Assembly (NCBI GenBank): GCA_019358835.1
Contig: JAHHIH010000001.1
Span: 372,001-436,000 of the forward strand
Length of the DNA stretch: 64,000 nt
From: Tildeniella torsiva UHER 1998/13D
Lineage (GTDB): Bacteria; Cyanobacteriota; Cyanobacteriia; Phormidesmidales; Phormidesmidaceae
Direction: 5' to 3'
Position numbers and translations under genes: made by a program. This document shows, one piece after another, positions 1-8,514 of this stretch. The notes beneath the pieces were generated by a model. The model saw only the letters and a list, made by a program, of their open reading frames with translations, did no database searches and was not told where the DNA came from. Position 1 is the first letter of the stretch. Every line of letters starts with the position of its first letter.

Positions 1-2484
1 GGAATAAGCATTACACTTTTGTATGTCCTAGTAAGATGGCAGAACTTAAGTGCGGCTAGGATTGTATTTGTGACAGGCAACTCAGTCTCCACCTTAATTG
101 GAGCATGGATAAGCACACAATCAGCCATATTCACATTTTTCATTAGTCTTTTTGTTGGAATATTTTCAATCTCTTACCGAAACGAAATTAAAACCGATGA
201 TGATGTATTCAGCGTTGCAAGTTCCACTATAAGTACTGTTGCAGTTGTTGTTTCACTCATCATTGCTAGCACTGTTTCGATCATCGCTAGCGCCGTTGCT
301 GGCACCGTTGCTGGCACCGTTGCGTTCATCATTGCGGTTACTATTGGATTAGGCGTTGCAAGTATCATTGCGGTAGGCATTTCAGGTATCTTTGCAAACG
401 TCTTTACGGGCACCATTGGGGGAATTGTTGGTGACGTTGTTGCTGGCCTTATTGTGAGTGTTGTTGTAAGCATTGTTATGGGCGTTGTTGCAAGCGTCAT
501 TGTAGTTATTAGTAAAACGACAATATTGCCATTTTTAGCCATTACGGCTATTTTGTCATTTAGCTTGTCTTGCAGTCAACTTCGTTGGGTAGGTCTTTAC
601 GTTAGCGCCATTTTGGTAGCTTTAGGGTTTGAAAATTTGGGCTGGGATGTGTTGTGGGCGTTGCCTGTAACTTTCAGTTTTTATTACCGCCTGCTGCCCG
701 AATATATTTTATTTACTATAATACCAATGACTCTCAAGCTAAATTTCTTCGGCCACACTCCTATTCAAAGTTTATCACCTCAAGACATTGAGCAAAGGCT
801 GAATCAATTACCTCCATTTAGCAGTGAGATATTATGGCTGCCGCTACCTGGCCATGCTCAATTATTGGCGAGAGTCTTTCAACATAATTGGACCTTTGGG
901 CTATTATCTCTGAAAAAGATGCAGCGATCGGCTCTGCCAGGGCTACCTCAAACAGTTAAAGATGCTTTGCCAGATATTGTCGCCGATCAACTTTTGAAAT
1001 TTGAAAATATAGGGGAATTTGAATCTCTAGAATCAGAACCAGAACATTTCCACACTCATCCTATTCTACAAACTCTGTTGCCAAGATATTTTGATGTCAC
1101 CAGTAGCCCAAATCAAATCGATTATCCAATATCTGATGATTTATCTAATATATTTCCACGCATGCAACGCATTGCAGAGGATGTTACATCAGCACTTAAG
1201 TCTGAGAACTTGACACTTCGAGAACGAGGATTAGAGCGGGTTCTAGAAAAGCTAAATCTGCTACCTTCTCAGTTGCCAAGCTTAGGGTTACAAGCCAACG
1301 ATACTAAGCGTTGGCAGCCGGTAATTTCTCGTTGGCATAATTTAATCGAGATAGAACTGTCGAAAAAGCAGAAGCTATCCCGTGGAGAACTACGTAACCC
1401 CTTTCAATATGGCAACCCCCTGCAACGAAGCCAGGTTAACCTTTTTAAGGGGCGGCAAGCCTTTGCCGACAACATAGTGCGGCTTTTGCTGGATCACAAT
1501 CGTCCTACCATTGTGCTGCACGGCCCACGCCGTTGTGGAAAAACTTCTTTCTTAAATAATCTGCCCCGCCTTTTGCCCTCAGACTGGGTGCCCATTTATG
1601 TAGACATGCAAAGTGCCGCTGCTACCGCAGATGAAATTAGTTTTCTCCGTACTCTAGCCCGCTCTATCCGACGCGATGGCCGCAGCCAAGGTATCCAAAT
1701 TCTGAATGAGCCCGATCGCGACAGCCTTCAAGCCGCACCCTACGACACATTTGAAACCTGGTTAGAAGCAGTGCTGACGGAGCTGGGTCCTCGCCAGCTA
1801 TTGCTCAACCTCGATGAGTTTGAGAAAATTGGCGCTGCTATTTATCAGGGGAAACTTAGTCTAACTCTGTTCGATGAATTGCGCAGCCTAATTCAGCACT
1901 GGCCTCAGCTTGGCTTTGTGTTTTCTGGTGTGCAAACTCTAGAAGAAATTGGCCCCAACTGGAGCAGCTACTTCATTAGTGTTGTGCCCATCGAAATGCT
2001 TTACCTAAATCCACACGAAGCTCAGGAGTTACTTACCGGTCCTGAGCCAGATTTTGCCCTGACCTATGTGCCTGGATTGGTAGATGAAATCTTACAGCTT
2101 ACACAGTGTCACCCCAACCTACTTCAGCTGATTGGGGCGGCTTTGGTTACGGAAGCTAACGAACGACAAACCAGCACCGCCACCACCGCGATGCTAGAAG
2201 CGGCTATTCCTCGTGCGTTTACCTTGGGCACATCTTACTTCACTAATATTTGGGATGAATTTACCGGTACCCTAAATAACTTCAACGAAATTCGCGCCGG
2301 TCAAACAATTCTCAAAGCCCTGGCTGAGGGTCAATCACTACCCTCAAACCCAAACCCAACGGCAAGGGCAGCGCTCCGTCGCATGGTGCGCTATCACGTC
2401 CTCAAAGTAGAAGGCGGTCACTACGATTTTGAAATTCCCTTAATTAAGCGCTGGGTGCAAGAACGGGCCATTATTGATGAATAG
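1..2484 (+). CDS. Membrane-anchored P-loop (AAA/STAND-like) ATPase, 5' end outside window
   Basis: The reading frame is open to the left edge. The first possible start inside the window is a TTG at 19 and no ATG precedes the membrane region, so the true start is probably upstream. The first ~240 residues are extremely hydrophobic and rich in Val, Ile, Gly and Ala, forming several membrane segments from degenerate repeats. A soluble linker follows, then an ATPase domain with Walker A GPRRCGKTS (about residue 502, counting from 19) and Walker B LLNLDEFE (about 595). A C-terminal region of ~200 residues looks like the helical/winged-helix part of AAA/STAND ATPases. Function is unknown; a membrane N-terminus joined to a STAND-like switch recalls stress or defence sensors, which is inference only. 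Confidence 0.75.
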   Translation, partial: GISITLLYVLVRWQNLSAARIVFVTGNSVSTLIGAWISTQSAIFTFFISLFVGIFSISYRNEIKTDDDVFSVASSTISTVAVVVSLIIASTVSIIASAVAGTVAGTVAFIIAVTIGLGVASIIAVGISGIFANVFTGTIGGIVGDVVAGLIVSVVVSIVMGVVASVIVVISKTTILPFLAITAILSFSLSCSQLRWVGLYVSAILVALGFENLGWDVLWALPVTFSFYYRLLPEYILFTIIPMTLKLNFFGHTPIQSLSPQDIEQRLNQLPPFSSEILWLPLPGHAQLLARVFQHNWTFGLLSLKKMQRSALPGLPQTVKDALPDIVADQLLKFENIGEFESLESEPEHFHTHPILQTLLPRYFDVTSSPNQIDYPISDDLSNIFPRMQRIAEDVTSALKSENLTLRERGLERVLEKLNLLPSQLPSLGLQANDTKRWQPVISRWHNLIEIELSKKQKLSRGELRNPFQYGNPLQRSQVNLFKGRQAFADNIVRLLLDHNRPTIVLHGPRRCGKTSFLNNLPRLLPSDWVPIYVDMQSAAATADEISFLRTLARSIRRDGRSQGIQILNEPDRDSLQAAPYDTFETWLEAVLTELGPRQLLLNLDEFEKIGAAIYQGKLSLTLFDELRSLIQHWPQLGFVFSGVQTLEEIGPNWSSYFISVVPIEMLYLNPHEAQELLTGPEPDFALTYVPGLVDEILQLTQCHPNLLQLIGAALVTEANERQTSTATTAMLEAAIPRAFTLGTSYFTNIWDEFTGTLNNFNEIRAGQTILKALAEGQSLPSNPNPTARAALRRMVRYHVLKVEGGHYDFEIPLIKRWVQERAIIDE

Positions 2485-2536
2485 CTGTGTTTGTGTGCCC
2501 AAGCACCAGCGTGGGCACGAGATGGATGGGTTTTTG

Positions 2537-2821
2537 TTAGCTCAGATGCCGATCGCGCCTCAGCAGACTAAACACCTCGCCTTGGGCTGGGGTAATCAAA
2601 ATCCCCGATCGCGGTATTGCAATCAACTGGCTCCAGGTCATTTGGTCGGCATAGTTCAGCACATGCAGCTGGTGGATGGTGGCTCGCACCCCCTCCGGCG
2701 AGCCAATTACCAGATGGCGCAATCGCTCGCGCCCTTGCGGCACTTCCGGATTCGCCAGCAGCAGCGGATTGGTCGCCTCCCGGTTCTGGGCAGACGACAC
2801 CAAATATGGCAAACACAACAT
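2537..2821 (-). CDS. Small conserved-looking cyanobacterial protein of unknown function
   Basis: A 94-residue soluble protein. The segment from about residue 35 (RHLVIGSPEGVRATIHQLH) to the C-terminus (GEVFSLLRRDRHLS) resembles a small uncharacterised protein widespread in cyanobacteria. The match is from memory and was not searched. The N-terminal third is less typical, so the start is uncertain. No catalytic motif is visible. The gene stands alone, convergent with the ATPase gene before it. Confidence 0.55.
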   Translation of the reverse strand: MLCLPYLVSSAQNREATNPLLLANPEVPQGRERLRHLVIGSPEGVRATIHQLHVLNYADQMTWSQLIAIPRSGILITPAQGEVFSLLRRDRHLS

Positions 2822-3103
2822 AGTTCAGGGATTCCTTACTAACGATGGGTAGGAATCCCAAAAACTTGGCCGCCCCAGACATGTGCAGTTCAAGGCGGCC
2901 AGGTAAAATCACCTTAGCCTCCGAGACAGCAGTACCTGTCGACGGGGTTAGCCGCTGGTTGGTGGTACCAACACCTTCCAGTGGCGCTTGACCAAATTTT
3001 TGGGACTTTCAGACTGCACGCACACAGCCTTAGCGAAGTAATTTAGTATATTCGCGCACCGGACGCAAGTAAGAATTGTTACCGTTGGCAAAACCCCTGC
3101 GTT

Positions 3104-3169
3104 TAGAAACCGGGTTTCTTTGCCTGGTTGCATTTAACCCCTGCACACCCCCAAGAAACCCGGTTTCTG
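3104..3169. repeat. Inverted pair of AGAAACCCGGTTTCT-type dispersed repeats
   Basis: AGAAACCGGGTTTCTT at about 3105-3120 and AAGAAACCCGGTTTCT at about 3153-3168 are near-perfect palindromes of one family, in inverted arrangement with ~32 nt between them. Short palindromes of this type are scattered through many filamentous cyanobacterial genomes. Confidence 0.6.
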
Positions 3170-3229
3170 GCCTCCTACCCTTACTTTCGCCATTGGTAAG
3201 GACTATCCGCAACGCCAAAACCCTCATTG

Positions 3230-3600
3230 GTCTTTGTAAAACCTTCCTTCGCCCCCGTGAAACCTTTATCTCACCCGCTGAAAGATTGGTTTGATCGCTC
3301 GGTAGAAGCTTCAGCCTGCTCAAACCTTTCCTTCGCCCACCCAAACGGTTCCTCCACCCGCGCAGATCATCCCTTCGACCTCACGTAGGCTTCCACCACC
3401 ACCACAGATCATTCCTCCACCCCCGCAAACCCTTCCCTCACGGGCGCGAATCTTCCTCCAGACCCGCGAATCCTTCCTCCATACCAGTAAACCCTTCCTC
3501 AAAACCCGCAAATGATTCTGCCATCAATGCAAAACGCTGTTCTCATAGAGCAGAATCTTGTATTTGGGCCGCAGATAATTCTGCCATCAATCTAAAACAC
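3230..3600. repeat. Degenerate ~20-22 bp tandem array
   Basis: About 15-18 diverged units of ~20-22 bp follow one another, with a consensus close to CGNAANCCTTCCTCCA (clearest at 3395-3510). The last units change to a form containing GATTCTGCCATCAAT (about 3514 and 3570). No plausible protein is encoded in any frame. A related stretch lies at 50489-50590. The rest of 2822-3928 shows only the palindromes above and no convincing gene. Confidence 0.6.
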
Positions 3601-3928
3601 CCTGAACCCTCAGCAAACTCAATGGTGCAGCACACCCATCAACCATTCGCCTGCGACATCCTTTTCTCCACGCTGCCCGATTCATCTTTTCTTCATCAAA
3701 ACCCATCTTCTCGGGTCACAATCTTGCCAATTGCCCCGAGTTTAAGACGTTTCTACCGGGCAATCTGCCCTTAGGCGAGACAATCAGATGCCAACCCCTG
3801 CCATCGTCTCGGTTTACCCATTGCTGTAATTCAATACGCGTACCCAGGTCATCGCCCCAGACCTGCGGCTGCTTTGCATGCAACCCAAATTAACCCACTT
3901 ATCCACCCCTATTCAGGGCGTATCTATC

Positions 3929-4300
3929 ATGAACACCGTTGACTTTTCCCGTCGCATTCCGGCCAAAACTATTGAGGCCGATATTAATTCCTTCCACAGC
4001 ATGAACTTCATCAAAACCTATGTCCCCGTTCGCAGTGAAGCCACCCCCGAAGCGCTTAAAACGGGTTACGAAACCATGCGGGCCAAGCAGCAACAAGAAA
4101 CCGAACTCTTGGCCGCGATCAAAGCCGCCTCCGATGCAGCCCGCATGGCCGAGGTCGAGTTTCACGACATGGTAATGGCGATGAAAGAAACCGTGCGCGG
4201 CCAGTATGGCCCCAACAGCGACGAAGCCCAAGCAGTCGGCTACAAGAAAAAGTCTGAATACAAGCGCCCCCGCCGCACCCCCAAAGCCAACGCGTCCTAA
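3929..4300 (+). CDS. Hypothetical soluble helical protein
   Basis: A 123-residue protein if started at ATG 3929; an in-frame ATG at 3878 would add 17 poorly structured residues. The middle (about residues 45-95) is rich in Ala, Glu, Lys and Gln and likely helical or coiled coil. The C-terminus is strongly basic (KKKSEYKRPRRTPKANAS). No known domain is recognised. It is monocistronic and followed by a clear intrinsic terminator, which supports it being expressed. Confidence 0.6.
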   Translation: MNTVDFSRRIPAKTIEADINSFHSMNFIKTYVPVRSEATPEALKTGYETMRAKQQQETELLAAIKAASDAARMAEVEFHDMVMAMKETVRGQYGPNSDEAQAVGYKKKSEYKRPRRTPKANAS

Positions 4301-4323
4301 ACCATCCTCAAAACCCAATTTTT

Positions 4324-4356
4324 AAGGCTCGTGAGCACAGCTTACGGGCCTTTTTT
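4324..4356 (+). terminator. Rho-independent terminator
   Basis: Arms GGCTCGTGAGC (4326-4336) and GCTTACGGGCC (4340-4350) pair over 11 bp, with two G-U pairs in RNA, and are followed by six T. It ends the transcript of the hypothetical gene at 3929-4300. Confidence 0.8.
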
Positions 4357-4476
4357 CATGGCACTACAACGCACAAGCGCTGGCCTCTGGCTTTCCCGCA
4401 TCCAAAGTGTGCAACACCCGTTCTCTGGATCGCAAACACTCATCTACACCATCTACCCACCCTCAACCTTTCCAGT

Positions 4477-5232
4477 TCAATAATTCAGAATTTGATTGAG
4501 AACCTTTTGTTTCAATCTGTTGACTTCTGCATCGGCTAAGCTGCGCGGACGGGGCAAATTAATTGGCACATCCAGCTCAATGCGGCCCTCTTGAATGACA
4601 ATGACGCGATCGCCCAGCACCACCGCTTCTTCAACATCATGGGTCACTAGCAACGCGGTAAACTGCTGCTCTTGCCAAAGTGTTTCGATCAAGCGCTGCA
4701 TGTCCAGACGGGTCAGGGCATCGAGTGCCCCTAGGGGTTCATCGAGCAGCAGCAGGTGCGGTTGGGTAACCAGCGCCCGAGCCAGGGCCACCCGCTGTTT
4801 TTGCCCCCCCGATAGTACCGTCGTCCAATCGTTGGCACGGCTGTCTAGCCCCACCTGCTGCAAGGCCCAGTGGCTGCGGGGGCGGGCCTGTTCTTTGAGA
4901 CCCAGGGCGACATTCTCAATCACCTTGCGCCAGGGCAGCAACCGCGAGTCTTGAAACATCACCCGCGCTTTAGCGTTTAGCCCGTTCAGGCGCTGACCAT
5001 CAAGGACAATTTCTCCACGGGTCGGTGTTTCTAGCCCCGCCAGCAGGCGAAGCAAAGTGCTTTTGCCGCAGCCGCTTTTACCCACCACAGCTACAAACTC
5101 GCCAGGAAAAATTTCGAGACTAAAATCATTGAGCACGGTCAGATCACCAAAGGCTTTGGTGACACCGTTTAGCCAAACGTGAGTGCTGATGGCATTGGTG
5201 GACTGGGTTGGTGTGTAGGAGGTGTAGGTCAT
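4477..5232 (-). CDS. ssuB: Aliphatic sulfonate ABC transporter, ATP-binding protein SsuB
   Basis: A 251-residue ABC ATPase energising import of alkanesulfonates/taurine-type compounds at the inner face of the plasma membrane. Walker [10 protein letters not shown] is at about 51-59, the Q-loop region FQDSRLLPW at 93-101, signature LSGGQ at 140-144 and Walker B LLLLDEP at 160-166. The RLLPW segment and the C-terminal PRPRSLAD motif are typical of SsuB rather than nitrate (NrtD) ATPases. It is the last gene of the long minus-strand ssu cluster and pairs naturally with the permease at 5371-6174. No Shine-Dalgarno is visible; a C-rich repeat directly precedes the ATG in the message. Confidence 0.92.
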   Translation of the reverse strand: MTYTSYTPTQSTNAISTHVWLNGVTKAFGDLTVLNDFSLEIFPGEFVAVVGKSGCGKSTLLRLLAGLETPTRGEIVLDGQRLNGLNAKARVMFQDSRLLPWRKVIENVALGLKEQARPRSHWALQQVGLDSRANDWTTVLSGGQKQRVALARALVTQPHLLLLDEPLGALDALTRLDMQRLIETLWQEQQFTALLVTHDVEEAVVLGDRVIVIQEGRIELDVPINLPRPRSLADAEVNRLKQKVLNQILNY

Positions 5233-5370
5233 GGTAGGGGGTTAGGGGGTAGGAGGGAGGAGGTAGGGGGTGGATGGGTAAGGGGTAGGGGGTAGGGGGT
5301 TAGGCAAGCAACCAGCTTATTCACTCCTCACCCCCTACTCCCCACTCCCCACGCCTCACTCCCCACCCAA
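5233..5370. repeat. Heptamer (GGGGGTA-type) intergenic element
   Basis: The whole gap between two ssu genes is G-rich on the plus strand at 5233-5310 and C-rich at 5325-5370, so the halves can pair. Units are variants of GGGGGTA/GGGGAGTA. It runs from the stop of one gene to the start of the next. Confidence 0.75.
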
Positions 5371-6174
5371 TCACTTCAGCTTTTGACTCGGGTGCCACGC
5401 GATCGTGACCTTCTCTAGCCAGCGGACGGCGGAGTCGGCGAGTTTACCGAGGAGGGCGTAGAGCAAGATAGCCACAACGACGACATCGGTTTGCATAAAC
5501 TCGCGGGCGTTCATGGCCATATAGCCAATGCCGGAGCTGGCGGCGATGGTTTCGGCCACAATTAGCGTCAGCCACATGTTGCCTAGGGCGTAGCGCAGGC
5601 CAACTAAAATGCTGGGCAGAGCACCGGGTAAAATCACCTGAGAAAAGAGCTGGCGGCGACCAAGACCGTAGACCCGCCCCATTTCTATCAGCCCTGGGTC
5701 GATCGCACGAATGCCGTAAAAGGTGTTGACGTAGATGGGGAAGAGAACGCCTAGGGCAACCAAAAAGATTCGCGCCTCATCGCCGATGCCAAACCAGAGA
5801 ATGACCAGGGGAATCATGGCCAGGTGAGGGATGTTGCGAATCATTTGAATGGAGCTATCGGCCAAGAGTTCGGCAGGGCGAGAGACGCCGTTGAGCACAC
5901 CAAAAAATAGCCCAATGCTGCCGCCGATGAGAAACCCCACCACAGCCCGCCAGGTGCTGATAGTCACATGCTTAAACAGTTCGCCGCTTAGAGTAAGGCG
6001 AATAGCAGCCTGCACCACATCGGTAGGAGCCGGTAAGATGCGGCTGTTGATAACACCAACCTGGGCGAGAATTTGCCACAGCAGAATTAAGCCAGCCGGG
6101 ACGACCCAGGGAATGACGCGATCCCAGGGGAGGGAGGAGAGGCGGGAGGGGGAATGGCGTAGGGTCGTGGTCAT
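5371..6174 (-). CDS. ssuC: Sulfonate ABC transporter permease SsuC
   Basis: A 267-residue inner-membrane permease with about six membrane segments and the BPD_transp_1 coupling region of the sulfonate/taurine/nitrate family (around residues 170-200, with the characteristic LPGALPSILVGLRYALG stretch). It forms the channel for SsuB (4477-5232). Unlike the binding proteins of the cluster it keeps seven internal methionines, so it is not sulfur-depleted. Substrate assignment to sulfonates rests on the surrounding SsuD and SsuB genes. Confidence 0.9.
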   Translation of the reverse strand: MTTTLRHSPSRLSSLPWDRVIPWVVPAGLILLWQILAQVGVINSRILPAPTDVVQAAIRLTLSGELFKHVTISTWRAVVGFLIGGSIGLFFGVLNGVSRPAELLADSSIQMIRNIPHLAMIPLVILWFGIGDEARIFLVALGVLFPIYVNTFYGIRAIDPGLIEMGRVYGLGRRQLFSQVILPGALPSILVGLRYALGNMWLTLIVAETIAASSGIGYMAMNAREFMQTDVVVVAILLYALLGKLADSAVRWLEKVTIAWHPSQKLK

Positions 6175-6306
6175 GGTGGATGGGTGGGGAGTGTGAGGGT
6201 AGGAGGTATGAGGGTAAGGTGGTGGATGGATCGCGAGGGGTAAATGGATAAATTAGGAATGGGTGGATAATTACCGCGCAATGTCTACTTTCCACCCCCT
6301 TACTCC
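6175..6306. repeat. Heptamer-type G-rich/C-rich intergenic element
   Basis: G-rich at 6176-6240 and C-rich at 6290-6325, filling the gap between two minus-strand ssu genes. Degenerate GGGGAGTG/TACCCCC units. Confidence 0.6.
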
Positions 6307-7080
6307 CTACCCCCCACTCCCTACCCCTCCTAATTTCACCAAATCGGGCACCGCAGGCGAAAGATCTAACTCCCCAATCAACTGCTCTTTCAACCGCTGA
6401 AACTCCAGGCTGCTGCGCCGCCGGGGGCGGGGCAGGTCAATCCTGAGTTCGCGGTGAATGCGGCCGGGGTGGGGGCGCAGAACGATGATGCGATCGCTCA
6501 GCACCAGCGCCTCTTCGACATCGTGGGTGACCAGCAGCAGGGTGGGGTAGTCGCCTTCCCAAATTTCCAGCAGGTGGTCTTGCAGCTGGGTGCGGGTAAA
6601 GGCATCGAGGGCGCTAAAGGGTTCATCGAGCAGCAGAATATCGGGTTGGGTAACCAGGGCACGGGCGATCGCCACCCTCTGGGCCATGCCCCCCGACAGC
6701 TGACGGGGCAGCGCCTCAGCAAAATTTGATAAATGCACCTTGCGCAGCACCGCCTCAGTGCGCTCCTGACGGTCTAAACGGGACAAATGGCTAAGGCCAA
6801 ACTGAATATTTTCCGCCACCCGCAGCCAAGGCATCAGCCGCGCCTCCTGAAAGATCAGCCCCACTTTGGGGTGGGGGCCAGTAATTGGCTCACCATCAAT
6901 GCTGACCTCCCCCAATGTAGGAAAATCTAGCCCCGCCACAATTCTCAGCAGCGTACTTTTGCCGCAGCCGCTGGTACCCACCAAGCTGACAATTTCTCCT
7001 GGCCGGATGCTGAGGTTAATCCCTTCTAAAGCGAGAAAGCCGTTGTCAAATTGTTTGTGAACGTTCTTGATGTGAAGCAT
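6307..7080 (-). CDS. Sulfonate/taurine-type ABC transporter ATP-binding protein (second set)
   Basis: A 257-residue ABC ATPase of the SsuB/TauB group: Walker A GTSGCGKST (35-43), Q-loop FQEARLMPW (78-86), signature LSGGM (128-132, a Q to M variant) and Walker B ILLLDEP (148-154). It belongs with the permease at 7586-8392 and the binding protein at 8515-9582, forming a second complete importer. It is separated from that permease by an antisense four-helix-bundle gene that appears inserted into the operon. Confidence 0.88.
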   Translation of the reverse strand: MLHIKNVHKQFDNGFLALEGINLSIRPGEIVSLVGTSGCGKSTLLRIVAGLDFPTLGEVSIDGEPITGPHPKVGLIFQEARLMPWLRVAENIQFGLSHLSRLDRQERTEAVLRKVHLSNFAEALPRQLSGGMAQRVAIARALVTQPDILLLDEPFSALDAFTRTQLQDHLLEIWEGDYPTLLLVTHDVEEALVLSDRIIVLRPHPGRIHRELRIDLPRPRRRSSLEFQRLKEQLIGELDLSPAVPDLVKLGGVGSGG

Positions 7081-7160
7081 TGGGGAGTTGGGAGTGGATG
7101 GGTGGGGAGTAGGGGGTGGGGAGTAGGGGGTGGGGGGTGGGGGAATTATGGGTGGGATGA
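7081..7160. repeat. G-rich heptamer array
   Basis: GGGGAGTA/GGGGGTG units from 7083 to about 7142. It lies directly left of the antisense gene at 7179; a C-rich counterpart lies directly right of it (7563-7590). Confidence 0.65.
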
Positions 7161-7178
7161 GTGTGTTGGGTAAGGGGA

Positions 7179-7562
7179 ATGACGAAAGGGGTTGTTAGGG
7201 CTTATCGGGATTTGGAGGTTTATCAGGGAGCGTTTGCAGCAGCGATGGAGATCTTTGAGCTAACCAAAAGGTTTCCGGTAGAAGAGCGGTACTCCTTGAC
7301 GGATCAAATTCGCAGATCATCGCGATCGGTCTGTGCAAATTTGGGTGAAGCATGGCGAAAACGGAGGTATAAGGCTGCGTTTATCGGAAAACTCAGTGAT
7401 TGCCAGGTAGAGGCTACAGAAACTCAAATTTGGTTAGAGTTTTCAGTCAAGTGCCAATATCTCGATGCTGATTCAGCTAGAGATCTCTACCGCCGCTACG
7501 ACCAAGTCCTAGGCCAACTCACCACAATGATCAAAGACGCCTCCAACTGGACAAACCCATAA
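7179..7562 (+). CDS. Four-helix bundle protein (S23/IVS23S family)
   Basis: A 127-residue helical protein with the family pattern RDLEVYQGAFAAAMEIFELT near the N-terminus, then FPVEERYSLTDQIRRSSRSV, then NLGEAWRKRRY. The family was first noticed in 23S rRNA intervening sequences and also occurs as scattered chromosomal copies; its role is unknown. The start ATG at 7179 follows AAGGGGA (7172-7178). It is the only plus-strand gene in the 4.4-16.6 kb stretch and splits the second ssu importer. Heptamer arrays on both sides suggest it was inserted. Confidence 0.8.
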   Translation: MTKGVVRAYRDLEVYQGAFAAAMEIFELTKRFPVEERYSLTDQIRRSSRSVCANLGEAWRKRRYKAAFIGKLSDCQVEATETQIWLEFSVKCQYLDADSARDLYRRYDQVLGQLTTMIKDASNWTNP

Positions 7563-7590
7563 CTTCACTCCCTACCCCCCACTCCCTACC
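7563..7590. repeat. C-rich heptamer repeat
   Basis: Short run of CACTCCCTACCCCCC-type units at the right flank of the four-helix-bundle gene, overlapping the stop of the permease gene. Confidence 0.55.
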
Positions 7591-8392
7591 CGGCACCGTA
7601 AGAATCCTGCCAGTACAACAGCCGCTTACTGATCACCGCCAGTCCTGAATCGGTCAGTTTTCCTAACAGCGCAAACAGCACAATGCTGGCAATAATGATG
7701 GCCGGGCGTCCGGTGGTTTGACCGTCGATTAGCAAGTAGCCCAGCCCTTGGCTGGCCCCCATCAGTTCCGCCGCCACCACAAACATCCAGCCCAGCCCCA
7801 GCCCATTGCGGAGACCGACTAGGTAAGCCGGTAACGTAGCTGGGAAGAAGACTCGTCGCACAAGCTGGAGCTGGCTGAGGCGGTAAATTTGGCCTACTTC
7901 TACCAATTTGCGATCGACCCCTTGCACGCCGCTCATCAGATTGAGGTAGACCGGGAAGAACACTCCCACCGCAATCAGCGAAATCTTTGAGCTTTCGTAT
8001 ATACCCAGCCAGAGAATAAATAGCGGCACCCAGGCGATGGATGGAATATTCCGCAGGGCTTGCAGCAGCGGGTCGAGGTAGGCATGGGCTACACGAGAGT
8101 AGCCTGTCAGCGCCCCCAGCACCGTGGCCACCAGGGTGCCAATGCCAAACCCCACAATCACCCGATAGAGAGTAATGCCCACATGGCGAAACAGTGCGCC
8201 ACTGCGGGCCAGGTCAACGACAGTCTGCAACACCGTTGTTGGAGCAGGCAACAGGTTAGGGGCTACTATCCCCAGGCGAGAGACCAGCTCCCACAGCAGC
8301 ACTAGCGCAATGGGAAGCAGCCAGCCCTGGAGGGGGCGGGGGATGGTGAGCTTTTGACGAGATGGGCGGCGGGGGAGGGAGAGGGAGGACAT
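7586..8392 (-). CDS. Sulfonate/taurine-type ABC transporter permease (second set)
   Basis: A 268-residue permease with about six membrane segments and the family coupling motif around FPATLPAYLVGLRNGLGLG. It pairs with the ATPase at 6307-7080 and the lipoprotein at 8515-9582. It has no cysteine and three internal methionines. An N-terminal basic patch before the first helix (RRPSRQK) gives the usual inside-positive orientation. Confidence 0.88.
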   Translation of the reverse strand: MSSLSLPRRPSRQKLTIPRPLQGWLLPIALVLLWELVSRLGIVAPNLLPAPTTVLQTVVDLARSGALFRHVGITLYRVIVGFGIGTLVATVLGALTGYSRVAHAYLDPLLQALRNIPSIAWVPLFILWLGIYESSKISLIAVGVFFPVYLNLMSGVQGVDRKLVEVGQIYRLSQLQLVRRVFFPATLPAYLVGLRNGLGLGWMFVVAAELMGASQGLGYLLIDGQTTGRPAIIIASIVLFALLGKLTDSGLAVISKRLLYWQDSYGAG

Positions 8393-8514
8393 GGGGGTGG
8401 GGAGTGGGGGGTAGGGAGTGGAGAGTGAGGAGTAGGAGTGGGGAGTGGGGAGTGGGGAGTGGGCGATCAGTGACGCCCTGCCCCCTACCCCCTACCCCCT
8501 ACCCCCTACCCTCT
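8393..8514. repeat. Heptamer-type G-rich/C-rich intergenic element
   Basis: G-rich units (GGGGAGT, GGGGGTA) from 8396 to 8462, then C-rich CCCCTAC units at 8478-8512. It fills the whole gap between permease and binding-protein genes. Confidence 0.7.

Noticed and set aside
174..542. Minus-strand open frame opposite the membrane repeats of the first ATPase
   Set aside because: Its Thr/Met/Pro-rich composition is the antisense reading of Val/Ile/Gly repeats.
2474..2842. Plus-strand frame overlapping the small gene at 2537-2821
   Set aside because: The composition looks like an antisense shadow; the minus-strand frame has the protein-like sequence.
3030..3511. Arg/Gly-rich frames across the tandem array
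   Set aside because: They follow the repeat period and change character with frame, so they are not proteins.
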